DNA from: Eretmocerus hayati
Lineage: Eukaryota; Arthropoda; Insecta; Hymenoptera; Aphelinidae
DNA length: 64,000 nucleotides
Direction of reading: 5' to 3'
Assembly (NCBI GenBank): GCA_029851415.1
Contig: CM056744.1
Location: forward strand, 104,999,338 to 105,063,337
Shown piece after piece: positions 44,688 through 56,000 of this stretch. Each line of letters starts with the position of its first letter. Position 1 is the first letter of the stretch. Both the position numbers and the translations under genes were made by a program. Below the pieces are notes generated by a model, which was not told the DNA's origin, searched no databases, and worked only from the letters and a program-made list of their open reading frames with translations.

Positions 44688-47600
44688 ATGGCGACCATAG
44701 AGAGACAGCTGAAGAACCAGACAAGGATCACCAATCATTTCATCAATTTCAAGAAAACGGGACGCGCGAGTATGACGCAAGGCGCCTGCTCGGCTCGCAT
44801 GGAAGCCTTGCAGAAACTATGGAAGACTTTCGAGGAAAATCACAACTTATTGGAGGACGATGAAGACATCGATCCTGCAGACAATTATTTCGCTAATGAC
44901 GTCTTTTCGCAAGTGGAAGAGTCTTTTTACACCAACCTCGGTCTCTACAAGGACCACGCACTGCAATTGCAGCGGGAAGAAGCGGCTTTGGGCGCACCCG
45001 CAGTACATATGGGAGGAGATGCGGAAGCTCCTTCTCTAACGCTCGGCAAACTACCTGAGATCAAACTACCAACGTTCTCTGGAGAACCTTCTGAATGGAC
45101 CAAATTTCGGGACTACTTCACGGAAATGGTCGTCAAGCGCGACTTGCAACCCATCGCCAAAATGCATTACCTTCGCCAGGCACTCGAAGGCGAAGCAGCT
45201 GATCTACTCGAGGAAGTTCCTCACACTGGTACGCATTTTGATAAAGCTTGGAAAGATCTCAAAGATCATTATGACAATCATCGCTTACAAATCACGAAAC
45301 TGGTGTCCAAATTGTTGACCATCAAAGGCATGGCCAATATGTCAGCTAAAGAAGTGTGCCGCGTGCGCACAACAACTCATAACATGTTACAAGCTCTCAA
45401 AGCTTTAGGCAGTCCCATCGAGCATTGGGATCACATCACGGTATTCCTGACAGTTAGCAGGTTGACGCCAGGAATTCAACGCAAGTGGGAAGAGCATGTT
45501 GCAAGCTCAGATGATCCACAAAGATCACCCACATTCAACGAACTGGAAAACTTCTTGGAAACAGAGCGCAAGGCTCTTACGCAATTGGAAAGTGCTAAAA
45601 CTTTCAGTACTACGAGCAACACCAAATCAGCAACGGATAACAAGGCTAAACCGATCCAGAGTGGCCAACCTAAGAGGACCACGGCACACGTCGCCAAAAC
45701 TGAAGAACAGAAGCCTACCAACAAAAAACCGGATGTTTGCTACCTCTGCAATGGGGAGCACTACATCGCCAGATGCGAAGATTTTCGCAGCAAGTCACCA
45801 GCGGAGCGGCGAACACTCGTCGTTTCGAGAAATCTATGTTTCAATTGTCTTTCTTCTAGACATAAAAGTCAAGATTGCCAGAATGTTAAACGGTGTAAGT
45901 CTTGCAATGGCAAACATCACACACTGATACATTCTACTCCACCTCAGGGTCCGACGTCGAACGAGCAGCAGAAGGTTTCCGGCTCTGCTCCAGCAGCTCA
46001 ACAGTCTACATCTGGATCCGCATCTCACACAGTATCACTACATGCCCCAGCAGCATGTCTGCAAGTGAAGAGTAACAAGACGCCGGCCACTAGTGTGCTA
46101 CTTTCTACCGCCGCCATTCAAGTCCATGGTACAAACGGGCGGTTTGTGCTAGCGCGCGCGCTCATCGATCCTGGATCACAATCATCTTTCATCACGGAAC
46201 AACTTTGCTCTGTTCTCAAGTTGAAGAGAACGGGTGTTCACATGCCTGTATCTGGACTGGGCGGACAGAAAAACGCTATTTGTCGCAGCACGGTGCGATT
46301 TGTGGTCAAACCGCATTTTGAATCAAATTATGAATTGTCTGTATCATCTTTTGTAATACCAAAAATTACAAATTATCAACCATTTGTAGGAGAGTCTTCA
46401 CCGTGGACTCACATCGGAGATCTCACTCTAGCTGATCCTGAGTATCATCAAACTGGCAACATTGATGTGCTTTTGGGCGCGGCTGAGCATGCCGCTATAG
46501 TTGAAGAAGGAGTTCGTCGTTCTGGCAAAACTGGAACTCCAATAGCTCTGAAAACTTCCCTTGGCTGGACGCTTTCAGGAGCTACGTCATCAGATCATAT
46601 TTCATCCTCTGTATCCCTCCACGTGTCTGTGGAAGATGCAGAGTTGAACAAGTTGGTACGACGATTTTGGGAAATTCAGGAGCCCCCGGGCTCCCCCAAG
46701 CATCGCACGGAAGAAGAAAACCACTGTGAGAATTTCTACAGAGACACTCACACACGTAAAACGGATGGGCGATTCGTGGTAAGATTACCCTTGAAACCAT
46801 CTATCCCTTCAGATTGGGGAAACTCATATGAAATTGCAGTCAAACGCATGCTTGCGCTGGAAAAACGCTTCGAGCGTAATCCTGAAATACGAGAGGCATA
46901 CGTCAAAGGCTTTCGGGAATACCAATCGGCCGGTTATATGCGCCAAGTTGCTCCTATCGACCTCAAGAAATGTTATTTTCTACCTCATCACGCAGTGCTG
47001 AAAGAAAGCAGCACTAGCACTCAAGTACGTCCTGTTTTCAACGCTTCAAGCAAAACAAATACTGGGTATTCCCTGAATGATTTCTTACATGTAGGGCCAA
47101 ACCTTTTGCCCGATCTTGTACAGTTGCTCTCCCGCTGGAGACTTTATCAATACGTATTCACAGCCGATTGTGCTAAAATGTATTTACAGATTGAAGTTGC
47201 TGAGTGCGACCAACATCTCCAAGCTATCGTTTGGAGAGAGAACCCCGCAGATGACCTCCAAATCTTCTTCTTCCGCGTGGTACTTTTCGGATACGCCTCG
47301 TCTACTTTCCAAGCCACACGATCCCTTCATCAATTGGCGAACGACGAAGGGACCGAGTTACCTCTCGGAGCAGAGATCCTTCGCGAAGAGACTTACATGG
47401 ACGATGTGGTCTCTGGTGGGCGGACCGTCGAGGAAGCCCTCCTCAAGCAACAGCAAGCGCTCAGCATCACACGCAAAGGTGGCTTTCCCTTACGTAAGTG
47501 GATGGCTAATAACAATATTTTGTTGCAAAATCTCGATCCAAATCTCATAGCTCCCGCAGCCAATTTGAAGGTCGGGACTGGATTCTCGGTTTTAGGTTTA

Positions 47601-50039
47601 GTATGGGACCCTAAATCCGATTCTTTCGCTTACAATGTTACTTTAGAACCCATGGAAGCTAAGATCACTCGTCGCAACGTTTTGTCAAAAACTTCAAAAC
47701 TTTTCGATCCTCTAGGATGGATCTCTCCGGTCATCGCCACTTTGAAGATTTTCAACCAATCCTTGTGGCTCATCAGCAAAGAATGGGACGCCGAAATCCC
47801 TGCTGATCAAGCCCAGTATTGGATAAATTGTTATCAATCTCTAGCTGAAGTCGCTGAGATTAGCATACCACGATGGATAGACGCTGGCTCTTCCTCCGGT
47901 CTCGTTGAAATACACGGATTTGCAGACGCGTCAAAAATCGCCTACGCGGGCGTAGTATATCTTCGCATAGTCGGAAGAGCGGACTTGATCCTGCTTGGTT
48001 CGAAAACCAAAGTAGCTCCGATAAAAACGCTATCAATTCCCAAACTAGAGTTGAATGCTGCTCAAGTCGTGACTAAGCTCACCAAACACTTTTTAGATGG
48101 ATTGAAATTGAAAAACGTCACTGTTCATTTATGGTCAGACAGTCGGAACGTCCTCTGTTATCTTCGCAAAGCGCCCGGAAATTGGCCTGTGTTTGTGGCA
48201 AATCGGTGCGCTGATATTTTATCAACCCTACCTGATGCATATTGGCATCACATTGAATCAGCACAGAATCCCGCTGACATCGCTTCAAGAGGGAAGACTG
48301 CCAAAGAACTGCTCAATGATGAGCTTTGGTGGCACGGCCCTAAGAAATTGCGGAACCTCAAGGATAATTATCCTCGTGCTCACGACTTGGATCACGAAAA
48401 ACCGAAAATTGTGGAAAACCTCGCTATATTTCTGGAGAAAGAGCTACAATTTTCTCCTTGCTTCACGTCCATGATTGTTGCTCAGCCACAATCTGACGAA
48501 TCTGCTTTGTGGCCAGTGATCAAGAACAAATCAAATCTCGCTCAGCTCAGTCGAGTAATAATATACATTGTGCGATTCATCCGAAAAATCGCCAGAAAAT
48601 CGAGGCATGAAACAAAGATTTCTGCTCTCGTACGCAAATGCCCAATTCAATCGCAACTCGGAGTTTCTTCTGACGAAGTCAAATCAGCCCAGTTAATATT
48701 GTCAAGAATAGTTCAAAAGGTGCACTTCAGTGAAGAAGTAGCACTCCTTGAGAGGGGGGAGGAACTCCCCAAGAATCATTATCTGAAGAGCTTATCTCCG
48801 ATCTTGATCGACGGAGTAATCAGGGTGGGCGGTCGTTTGGAAAATTCCCTTCTTTCTTATGACCAAAAGCATCCGGTGCTTCTTCCCTATAACAGTCACT
48901 TTACTGAAATGGTCGTCTTGCATCACCATTTAATCACCATGCATAGTCAGGAATCTGCTACTCTTTTTTCGATTAGACACGCATTTTGGATCCTCAAAGG
49001 TCGTCTCAAAGTACGCACCTTCATCAAGAATTGCACGAAATGTCAAAGATTTCTGGCAAAATATTCCGCTCAAAGGATGGGAGATCTTCCTCCAGAAAGA
49101 GTGCGCCCATCCAGAGCTTTTCAACACACCGGTGTGGATTTAGCTGGCCCTTATTTGCTCACTGCATCGCGTCACAGAGGGATAACATCCTACAAGGGAT
49201 ATTTTGTTATTTTTGTGTGTATGGCTACAAAAGCGTCACACTTGGAAGTTGTATCTGGATACGACACTAAGTCCTTCCTCGCATGTCTCACTCGGTTCGC
49301 TAGTCGTCGAGGTCTACCTGAAACGATTCACTGCGATCAGGGCGCTAACCTGGTCGGAGCAGAAGCAGAGCTACGCAAAATGTTCAAAGATGGTTCTGAT
49401 TTCATGAACTCAGTACGCAATGACCTGTCTCGCAGAGGAGTAGTGTGGCAGTTCATCCCTCCCGCAGCGCCACATTTTGGTGGCCTCTGGGAGGCCGCAG
49501 TACGCTCCACGAAGTATCACTTGAAGAGAGTAGTAGGAGATCGAATCTTCTCTTACGAAGAGTTCTCAACTCTACTCAGCCAAATCGAGGCAGTTTTGAA
49601 CTCGAGACCACTGCTGCCACTAACTGACGATCCAGCCGGCTTAAGCTTCTTGACACCGGCTCACTTTCTCATCGGAGAGTCCTCATTCCTCTTCACAGAG
49701 TCCAGAAATACGGGCAAGCTGAACCCATTGGAGCGAAGGCGTCTGATCTCGCAGCTCACTCAACATTTTTGGGACGAATGGTCTGCTGACTACCTCATGC
49801 AATTGCAAAGGCGTAGCAAATGGAAAGAAGAGCAACCATCATATCAAGTTGGAGACGTGGTTCTCATTCGTTACGAGCACACGGCGCCCACCAAGTGGCC
49901 CCTTGCTCGAGTAGTCAAAACCTACCCAGGGAAAGATGGATTGGTCCGCGTGGTTGATGTGCGTACTGCCACCACCACTCTGAAGAGGCCAATCGTGAAG
50001 CTTGTCAAGCTTCTCAGCAGCAGCCAAGAAGACGAGTAG
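44688..50039 (+). CDS. BEL/Pao gag-pol polyprotein
   Basis: A single frame of 1783 residues from ATG 44688 (context CAACATGG); the open frame extends 13 codons further upstream without an ATG. Gag carries zinc knuckles beginning CYLCNGEHYIARC (~residue 351) and CFNCLSSRHKSQDC. Then come the aspartic protease LIDPGSQSSFI (~494), reverse transcriptase with FTADCAKMYL and catalytic YMDD (~903), and RNase H with GFADASK, LELNAAQ and LWSDS. Integrase follows with an HHCC zinc region (LHHHLITMHS ... CTKCQRF) and a catalytic triad: D~1484 in TGVDLAGPY, D~1550 in HCDQGAN and E~1602 in GGLWEA. No envelope frame is present. Gag and pol fused in one frame is usual for this family. All catalytic motifs look intact. 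Confidence 0.95.
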   Translation: MATIERQLKNQTRITNHFINFKKTGRASMTQGACSARMEALQKLWKTFEENHNLLEDDEDIDPADNYFANDVFSQVEESFYTNLGLYKDHALQLQREEAALGAPAVHMGGDAEAPSLTLGKLPEIKLPTFSGEPSEWTKFRDYFTEMVVKRDLQPIAKMHYLRQALEGEAADLLEEVPHTGTHFDKAWKDLKDHYDNHRLQITKLVSKLLTIKGMANMSAKEVCRVRTTTHNMLQALKALGSPIEHWDHITVFLTVSRLTPGIQRKWEEHVASSDDPQRSPTFNELENFLETERKALTQLESAKTFSTTSNTKSATDNKAKPIQSGQPKRTTAHVAKTEEQKPTNKKPDVCYLCNGEHYIARCEDFRSKSPAERRTLVVSRNLCFNCLSSRHKSQDCQNVKRCKSCNGKHHTLIHSTPPQGPTSNEQQKVSGSAPAAQQSTSGSASHTVSLHAPAACLQVKSNKTPATSVLLSTAAIQVHGTNGRFVLARALIDPGSQSSFITEQLCSVLKLKRTGVHMPVSGLGGQKNAICRSTVRFVVKPHFESNYELSVSSFVIPKITNYQPFVGESSPWTHIGDLTLADPEYHQTGNIDVLLGAAEHAAIVEEGVRRSGKTGTPIALKTSLGWTLSGATSSDHISSSVSLHVSVEDAELNKLVRRFWEIQEPPGSPKHRTEEENHCENFYRDTHTRKTDGRFVVRLPLKPSIPSDWGNSYEIAVKRMLALEKRFERNPEIREAYVKGFREYQSAGYMRQVAPIDLKKCYFLPHHAVLKESSTSTQVRPVFNASSKTNTGYSLNDFLHVGPNLLPDLVQLLSRWRLYQYVFTADCAKMYLQIEVAECDQHLQAIVWRENPADDLQIFFFRVVLFGYASSTFQATRSLHQLANDEGTELPLGAEILREETYMDDVVSGGRTVEEALLKQQQALSITRKGGFPLRKWMANNNILLQNLDPNLIAPAANLKVGTGFSVLGLVWDPKSDSFAYNVTLEPMEAKITRRNVLSKTSKLFDPLGWISPVIATLKIFNQSLWLISKEWDAEIPADQAQYWINCYQSLAEVAEISIPRWIDAGSSSGLVEIHGFADASKIAYAGVVYLRIVGRADLILLGSKTKVAPIKTLSIPKLELNAAQVVTKLTKHFLDGLKLKNVTVHLWSDSRNVLCYLRKAPGNWPVFVANRCADILSTLPDAYWHHIESAQNPADIASRGKTAKELLNDELWWHGPKKLRNLKDNYPRAHDLDHEKPKIVENLAIFLEKELQFSPCFTSMIVAQPQSDESALWPVIKNKSNLAQLSRVIIYIVRFIRKIARKSRHETKISALVRKCPIQSQLGVSSDEVKSAQLILSRIVQKVHFSEEVALLERGEELPKNHYLKSLSPILIDGVIRVGGRLENSLLSYDQKHPVLLPYNSHFTEMVVLHHHLITMHSQESATLFSIRHAFWILKGRLKVRTFIKNCTKCQRFLAKYSAQRMGDLPPERVRPSRAFQHTGVDLAGPYLLTASRHRGITSYKGYFVIFVCMATKASHLEVVSGYDTKSFLACLTRFASRRGLPETIHCDQGANLVGAEAELRKMFKDGSDFMNSVRNDLSRRGVVWQFIPPAAPHFGGLWEAAVRSTKYHLKRVVGDRIFSYEEFSTLLSQIEAVLNSRPLLPLTDDPAGLSFLTPAHFLIGESSFLFTESRNTGKLNPLERRRLISQLTQHFWDEWSADYLMQLQRRSKWKEEQPSYQVGDVVLIRYEHTAPTKWPLARVVKTYPGKDGLVRVVDVRTATTTLKRPIVKLVKLLSSSQEDE

Positions 50040-50450
50040 GATTAGTTATTTATCATATTTCATTTCCTTGTAGTATATTTCAAATCAAGTTGAGTGCGGT
50101 GAAAATTTTAATTTCCAGTTGCCAAATTATCTTTTTTCAGTTGTCTTCAAGACAGAATCACATGATTTGTTTTGGATAATTTTGAAAGAACTAAAAATAT
50201 TTGTAAAATCTCTTTCGAGCTAAACTCTTTCTATTTACTTGGTCAAATTTTCTAGTTATAAGGATGTATCAAGGAGCTACTTATCGATTAGCAGCACTGT
50301 CTATTTATTTTTCTTCCTACTCATGAGTTTTCTAAATGATGTTGAAACCTCATAGTAAAGTTTGCGCAAAGGAATTGTCACGCGTTAATTTGCATTAGTC
50401 ATGAAGAATTATTATCGTTCAAATTTCCATATTATTATTTGATTTGAACG
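50040..50450 (+). other. BEL/Pao 3' untranslated region
   Basis: AT-rich sequence between the gag-pol stop and the polypurine tract, with no second ORF and so no env-like gene. Confidence 0.7.
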
Positions 50451-50462
50451 AGGTGGGCGGAA
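50451..50462 (+). promoter_or_regulatory. polypurine tract
   Basis: AGGTGGGCGGAA immediately before the 3' LTR is the expected plus-strand priming site; this purine-rich form is common in BEL/Pao elements. Confidence 0.8.
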
Positions 50463-50757
50463 TGTGTGGAGTCAGCTTATGTTTTCGGCACGGTTAGTGC
50501 TCTCTCTCTTACTTCAGTGGCGCTCTCGCTCTCACTGCGTGAACGTTGTGCAGCCAGTTCAGTTAGTATAGTCTCGCACGCCGCCTGACACACATCTCGC
50601 TCCCTCGTTCACCATGTGAACATTGAATATCGCCAAAATATCAGTTTTTGAGTTGTGTATTAAAAGTGCAATAAAGCTTCGGTGCTCCCTAGTATTACCC
50701 GATGCGTTCTCTTCAATCAACACCCTGAACCACCATCCTCATCATCAACGCCCAACA
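50463..50757 (+). repeat. BEL/Pao 3' LTR
   Basis: Same 295 bp as the 5' LTR, followed by ATTAGC. AATAAA at 50670-50675 is the likely polyadenylation signal. Confidence 0.95.
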
Positions 50758-50810
50758 ATTAGCGTTCTTATCATCATTCGTCAATTCCAAAATTCATCTT
50801 TTCTTGTTCA

Positions 50811-50950
50811 AGATCGCGTGGCGCGCGGTTGGATCGCACTGCGATCTGATCGCTCTGCACGCGGTCGGATCGCACTGCGGTCTGTTCGCTCTGCACGCGG
50901 TTGGATCGCACTGCGCTCTGATCGCGCGAGGCGCGATCTGTAACCAAAAC
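50811..50950. repeat. GC-rich ~38-bp tandem repeat
   Basis: Three to four units of the form GCACGCGGTCGGATCGCACT GCG.TCTG.TCGCTCT. They are related to the GATCGCGTGG...GGATCGCA sequence in the inverted arms at 41310-41423 and 51545-51662, so all belong to one repeat family. Confidence 0.7.
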
Positions 50951-51544
50951 TAATGAATGTATGGATTGCCAAGTAAAAATTGGTGCATTAACAATGGGTG
51001 GTGGAAAATCGTGGAAAGCAAGAAGCATCATCTCGGAAGCATTATCTCGAAATGGCAGTGCATTTCAGAGCCAATGCAACGTTCTCACCACAGAACAGAA
51101 AGTTAAGGTCCTCACTGAGGCTCCATGCGGATGTTCTCTAGTTTCAACGATTTTCTACCAACAACCACGATTTACCCGGAAAACTCGGTAATTTGGTTCT
51201 GTATATGAAACCATTAAACTGGAACATACGATCAAACATTTCTCTCCGGCTGAAAAAAATCATGATTTTCTTGTTATAATCGTTCATAACAAAAAGGATT
51301 TATTCATAGCAATGCGTAACGGGACTCGGTAACATTCAAGAGTCAATCAATAACTTGATATACACAGAAATTGGACAAAAAACTGTTAAGAGCAGCCAAC
51401 GTATATACCGTGCCCTTCTCCCGAATCGCCTGGGTCTGAGGCTCAACTTTAGCATTCCTTCGGTGGCAAACCAAAAATTTTGGTCCGATGTTGCGGCACT
51501 TTTGTGAATAATTTTCCCGCGTAAATCCACGAATGAGTTTTTTT

Positions 51545-51662
51545 TGGTTGAAGATCGCGTGGGGCGTGGTCAGAGCGCTATGCGATCCGACCGCGCGGCG
51601 CGCGTTCCAATTGTATCGCTGTGAGTGCGAGCGGTGAGCCACCTCGGCTTCTCCGTAACTAG
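51545..51662. repeat. GC-rich inverted repeat, right member
   Basis: Inverse of 41310-41423, ending GGTGAGCCACCTCGGCT. Between here and 50950 I see no supported gene. Confidence 0.65.
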
Positions 51663-51999
51663 CCGTTTCGCCGATCCATATGGCCAGCTGCTGAATAATT
51701 GCTCGGGAGCGATCGACAGTAGCAAGGTGCGAGGTGAGATGCGACGTTGCCCAATTTCATATTTAAATGCACCAATAGGCGAACTGTCAAACGATCATCT
51801 GATTGTCGATTACATATCAATTCATGTGCAGGGGAAGTCATCGCTCTTTTCCATCGCAGCTCGCGTTCTCGAACATTCGATAGCCACAAAATTACTATGA
51901 CGTTTCGAGCTGAAAGGAAATCCTTGCACATTTCAGAACAATGTATTTTTTTCCATTGCGCTGACTATTCTCTCTTCTTGTATACCTGTGTTATTCGAA

Positions 52000-52523
52000 T
52001 AGTTTATGAATACTGTAGAATTCCGTTGATTCATTCAATGTACTCGAGAGTTCAAACATAACTTGTCAAACAATTCACAAAATTTTGTTCTTTCAAACTT
52101 TGAAAAGCTCTAGTTGGATATGAATTGTTCATGCAGCAAAGATAAGAATGATAAGATAGAACTCTCCTCGCTGAGTTTTTCACAGGTATTTCTGATCTGA
52201 TCCAACAGTCTCATTTGGAATCTGGTCGACATTGAATCTTGTTGAGCCACCCTCTATCATCTCATGACTGAAGAATCGGCAATACTACAAACATAACAAA
52301 TCCACAGATGATCACGATTTTATCCATAATCCGGATATTTCCAGAAATTTCAACGAATATTTATCTCTATTCGTCATAGAATATGTCAGCTCAATCATCT
52401 AAGCACTGAAAGAATATCCTCACCGAAAATAACAACTCCATGTTAGAACTGAATGACACTGCAATCCCTTAGATGTCGGGCCAAAGTTTCCATTTTTGAG
52501 GGTGAACTGCTATCGTTACTGAG
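52000..52523 (+). other. copy B: noncoding 5' exon region
   Basis: Aligns with 13930-14450 of copy A and ends at the same donor context, TTACTGAG|GTAAGT. No conserved frame. The donor lies immediately before a long GT microsatellite. Confidence 0.5.
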
Positions 52524-52568
52524 GTAAGTTGGGTGAGCGGGTGAGTGGGTGGGTGGGTGTGTAAGTGG

Positions 52569-52570
<2 letters not shown>

Positions 52571-52662
<92 letters not shown>
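52571..52662. repeat. (GT)n microsatellite, ~46 repeats
   Basis: An uninterrupted GT run preceded by GGGT/GTGA-rich sequence, within the 5' intron of copy B. Copy A has only a short GCGTGTGTGATG at the equivalent place (14459-14470), so this is a copy-B expansion. Confidence 0.95.
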
Positions 52663-52665
<3 letters not shown>

Positions 52666-52961
52666 ACTGATGTCACGGATATGTAATATTCTGTATAATG
52701 TATTCCAGCCTGATGAAGATTATATGATAACAACGTGAAGAAGTGAGTAGCAGAAAATACTGGCAGAATCATTAGAATGTTGTATCATCGGATTGCCCCG
52801 TTAATCGAATCAGATACAATGATATGAAGATGGAAGATCAATGAGGAAGGCTTTCGGTGATTCTGGTGTTACTAGATTCGAATACGAGTAATCTCATGAA
52901 ATCAGTCTCATCAAGTCCCAGTTTCAAGATTCTCGAAAAATTTGTTACATCTTCCCTACAG

Positions 52962-53090
52962 ACTATCATTGGATGGAGCTCCGGAATCAACATTCATTTC
53001 TCCTAGGAATGAAGCTGTTGATTTTTATCGTTATTCATGCTCTACAAGGGGTAGTATTCTCCGAAAACACAACTTCTCATTCCTGTGCGG
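52962..53090 (+). CDS. copy B coding exon 1 (signal peptide)
   Basis: The acceptor CCTACAG precedes 52962. ATG 52973 gives MELRNQHSFLLG before a second Met and a hydrophobic core. Donor GCGG|GTAAGT. The coding part is 118 nt, the same as in copy A, with most differences conservative. Confidence 0.68.
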
Positions 53091-56000
53091 GTAAGTCTCG
53101 AGTCCAATAATTTTCAACTGGTTTACAACGATTTTCATGATGTGTGCGTTGTGTTGGGCTGATTACTATACAGATTGATGGAGGGTTTCGAATGAATTCT
53201 TACTGATCAATAGGTCTTTTGATATTGATTCTGAAATTTCCCGAACTAAAGCAGAAAATAGTTTGATACTGTTACTATCTTGTCCCATCATGAGATGATG
53301 GACGTATTCTGACGATATCGCATCATGATCCGAGTACCGAATACAAGTTTTTCGTTTTCGATAAGAAATGTTGATGAGAACGCAAACCTCCAATGGAACA
53401 ATCACCAAATTCCACATATGAATTTATTTCAATCTTCGTTTCCTGAAGTGATACTTCAGGGAAGGAAGATTCAGTTGAACTATGAGTGAAAATATTTACA
53501 TTCTGAATGCGATTCGCCTGAGCTTGTCTTTCTAAGAATTGTATAGTTCCTCCACTCCACCGTCAATTTTCCCACAACTGACAACTCATAAAAGAGGTCT
53601 TTTGGAAAGATTTAATGACTCTGAAGAATTGTAAGAGGGACTAGGGTTTGAGAAATTGATTGTCTAGCACAGTTAGCCCCTCTCACCTTGACAATTTTAT
53701 TGTGAGTTGTCATGACTTGGAATGTCGACAATTTTTGCAAGAAATATTATGGGCATCAACAGGATCCTTACCTCCCTTTGCTGTATTAACGGGAAATCTG
53801 GTCGGATGTAGACGACGACAACCATTGACAAGTGTACCCTCAACTTCCGGCTATGGAACCCCGTTCTCAAGGAATGAAGTTCCAACAACGCGGGAAGAGA
53901 ATCAGGAACAAGTGAGAGTTTCATCATCTCTGTCTGCAGCTGATCCAAGCCTGGTCCCCGGACCATCATCAAGCCAAGAATCAATCCCTAGTGAGTATGG
54001 TCTTTCAGAGGTTTTATTGACAGACCACGCGTGAAAGTGAACTTTGTGCACCATTCGCTGACTTTTACTCATAGTTTACCAGAATGTATAGTTCGATAAA
54101 CGGAAGTGAGATCTGTTTCTCACATCCTCGTGATGGTTTCGACCCTTTCCTGCGACTCGCCCCAGGAACACATCACTTCGACCCGAATGAAAGTGTTCAT
54201 CACATCCTTGTCTCAAAATGTACTTCATAGCCTAGATCGATTGCGAGCTTCTTTCTTCGTTAGGGAAACATAGAGCTTGAATATATGATTAACAAGTTCG
54301 CTCCGCCGAAACAGGCGGGACCCACCGGTGGCTCCCGCCTGGCCCTTTTTGTGTGCTGAAAACTTTTTCTCAGTAGATTGAACATCGCGCGGGACGCACC
54401 AGTGGGTCCCGACGCGACGCATGGAAGGTTGGAGCTGCGATTGTCGGTTTCGCAGCAAATTTCGCATTCTAATGTAGATCTTACAACTTGATTATCTTGT
54501 AAGAATAAATATAGGTGTTCTCATGAGAATTCAATGGATGAGTATGGTGACAACAAGATCACGAGATACTTGGAATTGTTACATAGAAAACGAGACTATC
54601 TTTGGTCGATCCATCGATGAGAGTGCAATTTCTCATTCTTTACGAGAACAAGACTCCAGGAGATACAGTAAAACCTCCATTTAACGGACACTCAATTTAG
54701 CGGACACCTCCATATAACGGACGATTCTAGAAGCACCGGCAGAAATACATTGCCTCTTACGGAGACAAACCCTTGATTTAGCGGACACTCGAAATAACGG
54801 ACGCGGACAGTCAAAGTGCTCAAAATTGAGGAATAGCGGACACTTCAACTGCCCGGGAACGTAAACAATCAAGCGTTTGTGCGATCAGATGTTTGATGCT
54901 TGCCTGCGTAATCAGTCTCGTTGCGTCTGTCGCACGCGTCTATCAATATGTCGGGCAAACGAAAGCGATTGACAATCCGCGAGAAGTATGAGATTATCCA
55001 AGTGATAGAGAAAGAACACTTGAGTCTCCGGAAAGCAGCTGAAAAATTCGGAATCGGTAAAACTCAAGTGGGTGCTATTTTGAGTGATAAAGTGAAGATT
55101 GTCGAGGAACATGACAAAAATTTGAACGTTGAAATGAAAAACAAGAGGAGCAAAACGGAAATATCAGAACTCAATGCAGTGTTATTCGAATGGTTTGGTC
55201 GTGCGCGTGCAAGGAATATCCCAATCTCCGGACCTTTGCTGCAAGAAAAAGCTTTGGAGATTGCTAAGGTGATGGATATAGAAGATTTTGTTGCATCTAA
55301 TGGTTGGCTCGAACACTTCCGCAACAGGTACAATATTTCCTTCAGAGCTATCTGTGGTGAGAGTCAAAGCGTTGATAGCACAACCGTTGATGTTTGGAAT
55401 GAAAGTCTACCAATCAAATGTCTCGGTTATGAGCCAATGAACATCATGAACCTAGATGAGCTTGCATTATTCTACAGAGCGTTACCGGATAAAACTATGG
55501 CTCTAAAAGGCGAGACATGTGCAGGAGGGAAGTTATCAAAAGAGCGCCTCACTGTGATGTTATGTGTGAATATGCTTGGAGACTTTGAAGAGCCCATCAT
55601 TATTGGTAAAGCAGCAAAACCTCGATGCTTCCGCAATATTGACATTGGATCGCTTGGGATATTTTGGGCTCATAACAAGACAGCATGGATGACAATAGAA
55701 ATTCTTCTACGATATTTAACGAAACTCAATGCTAGAATGGCGAGACAGAACAGGAGAATTGCATTATTCTTGGACAATGCCGCGTGTCATCCCAGAATCA
55801 AGCTGTCGCACATTGAGTTGATTTTTCTGCCACCGAATACCACTTCAGTTTGTCAACCTCTCGATCAAGGTGAGTCATCCAAGATGAGAGAGCATCCTCA
55901 CTCTTCATACCCCATGAGCTCACATTCTCATAATTTTCTAGGCATCATTCGAAATTTCAAGGTTTTGTACCGGAAAAGAGTTCTGAAACACTTGCTCAGC

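Larger units (their letters stand above)
42385..50757 (+). mobile_element. complete young BEL/Pao LTR retrotransposon
   Basis: It has two 295-bp LTRs that read as identical, a 6-bp target duplication ATTAGC, a tRNA-Gly primer-binding site, a ~1.9-kb leader with a 36-bp repeat array, a single uninterrupted gag-pol frame and a polypurine tract. Identical LTRs imply very recent insertion. It separates the halves of the GC-rich inverted repeat at 41310 and 51662, and lies between the two zinc-finger paralogues. Confidence 0.95.

Noticed and set aside
52443..52772. 109-aa minus-strand frame of His-Thr repeats
   Set aside because: Translation of the (GT)n microsatellite.
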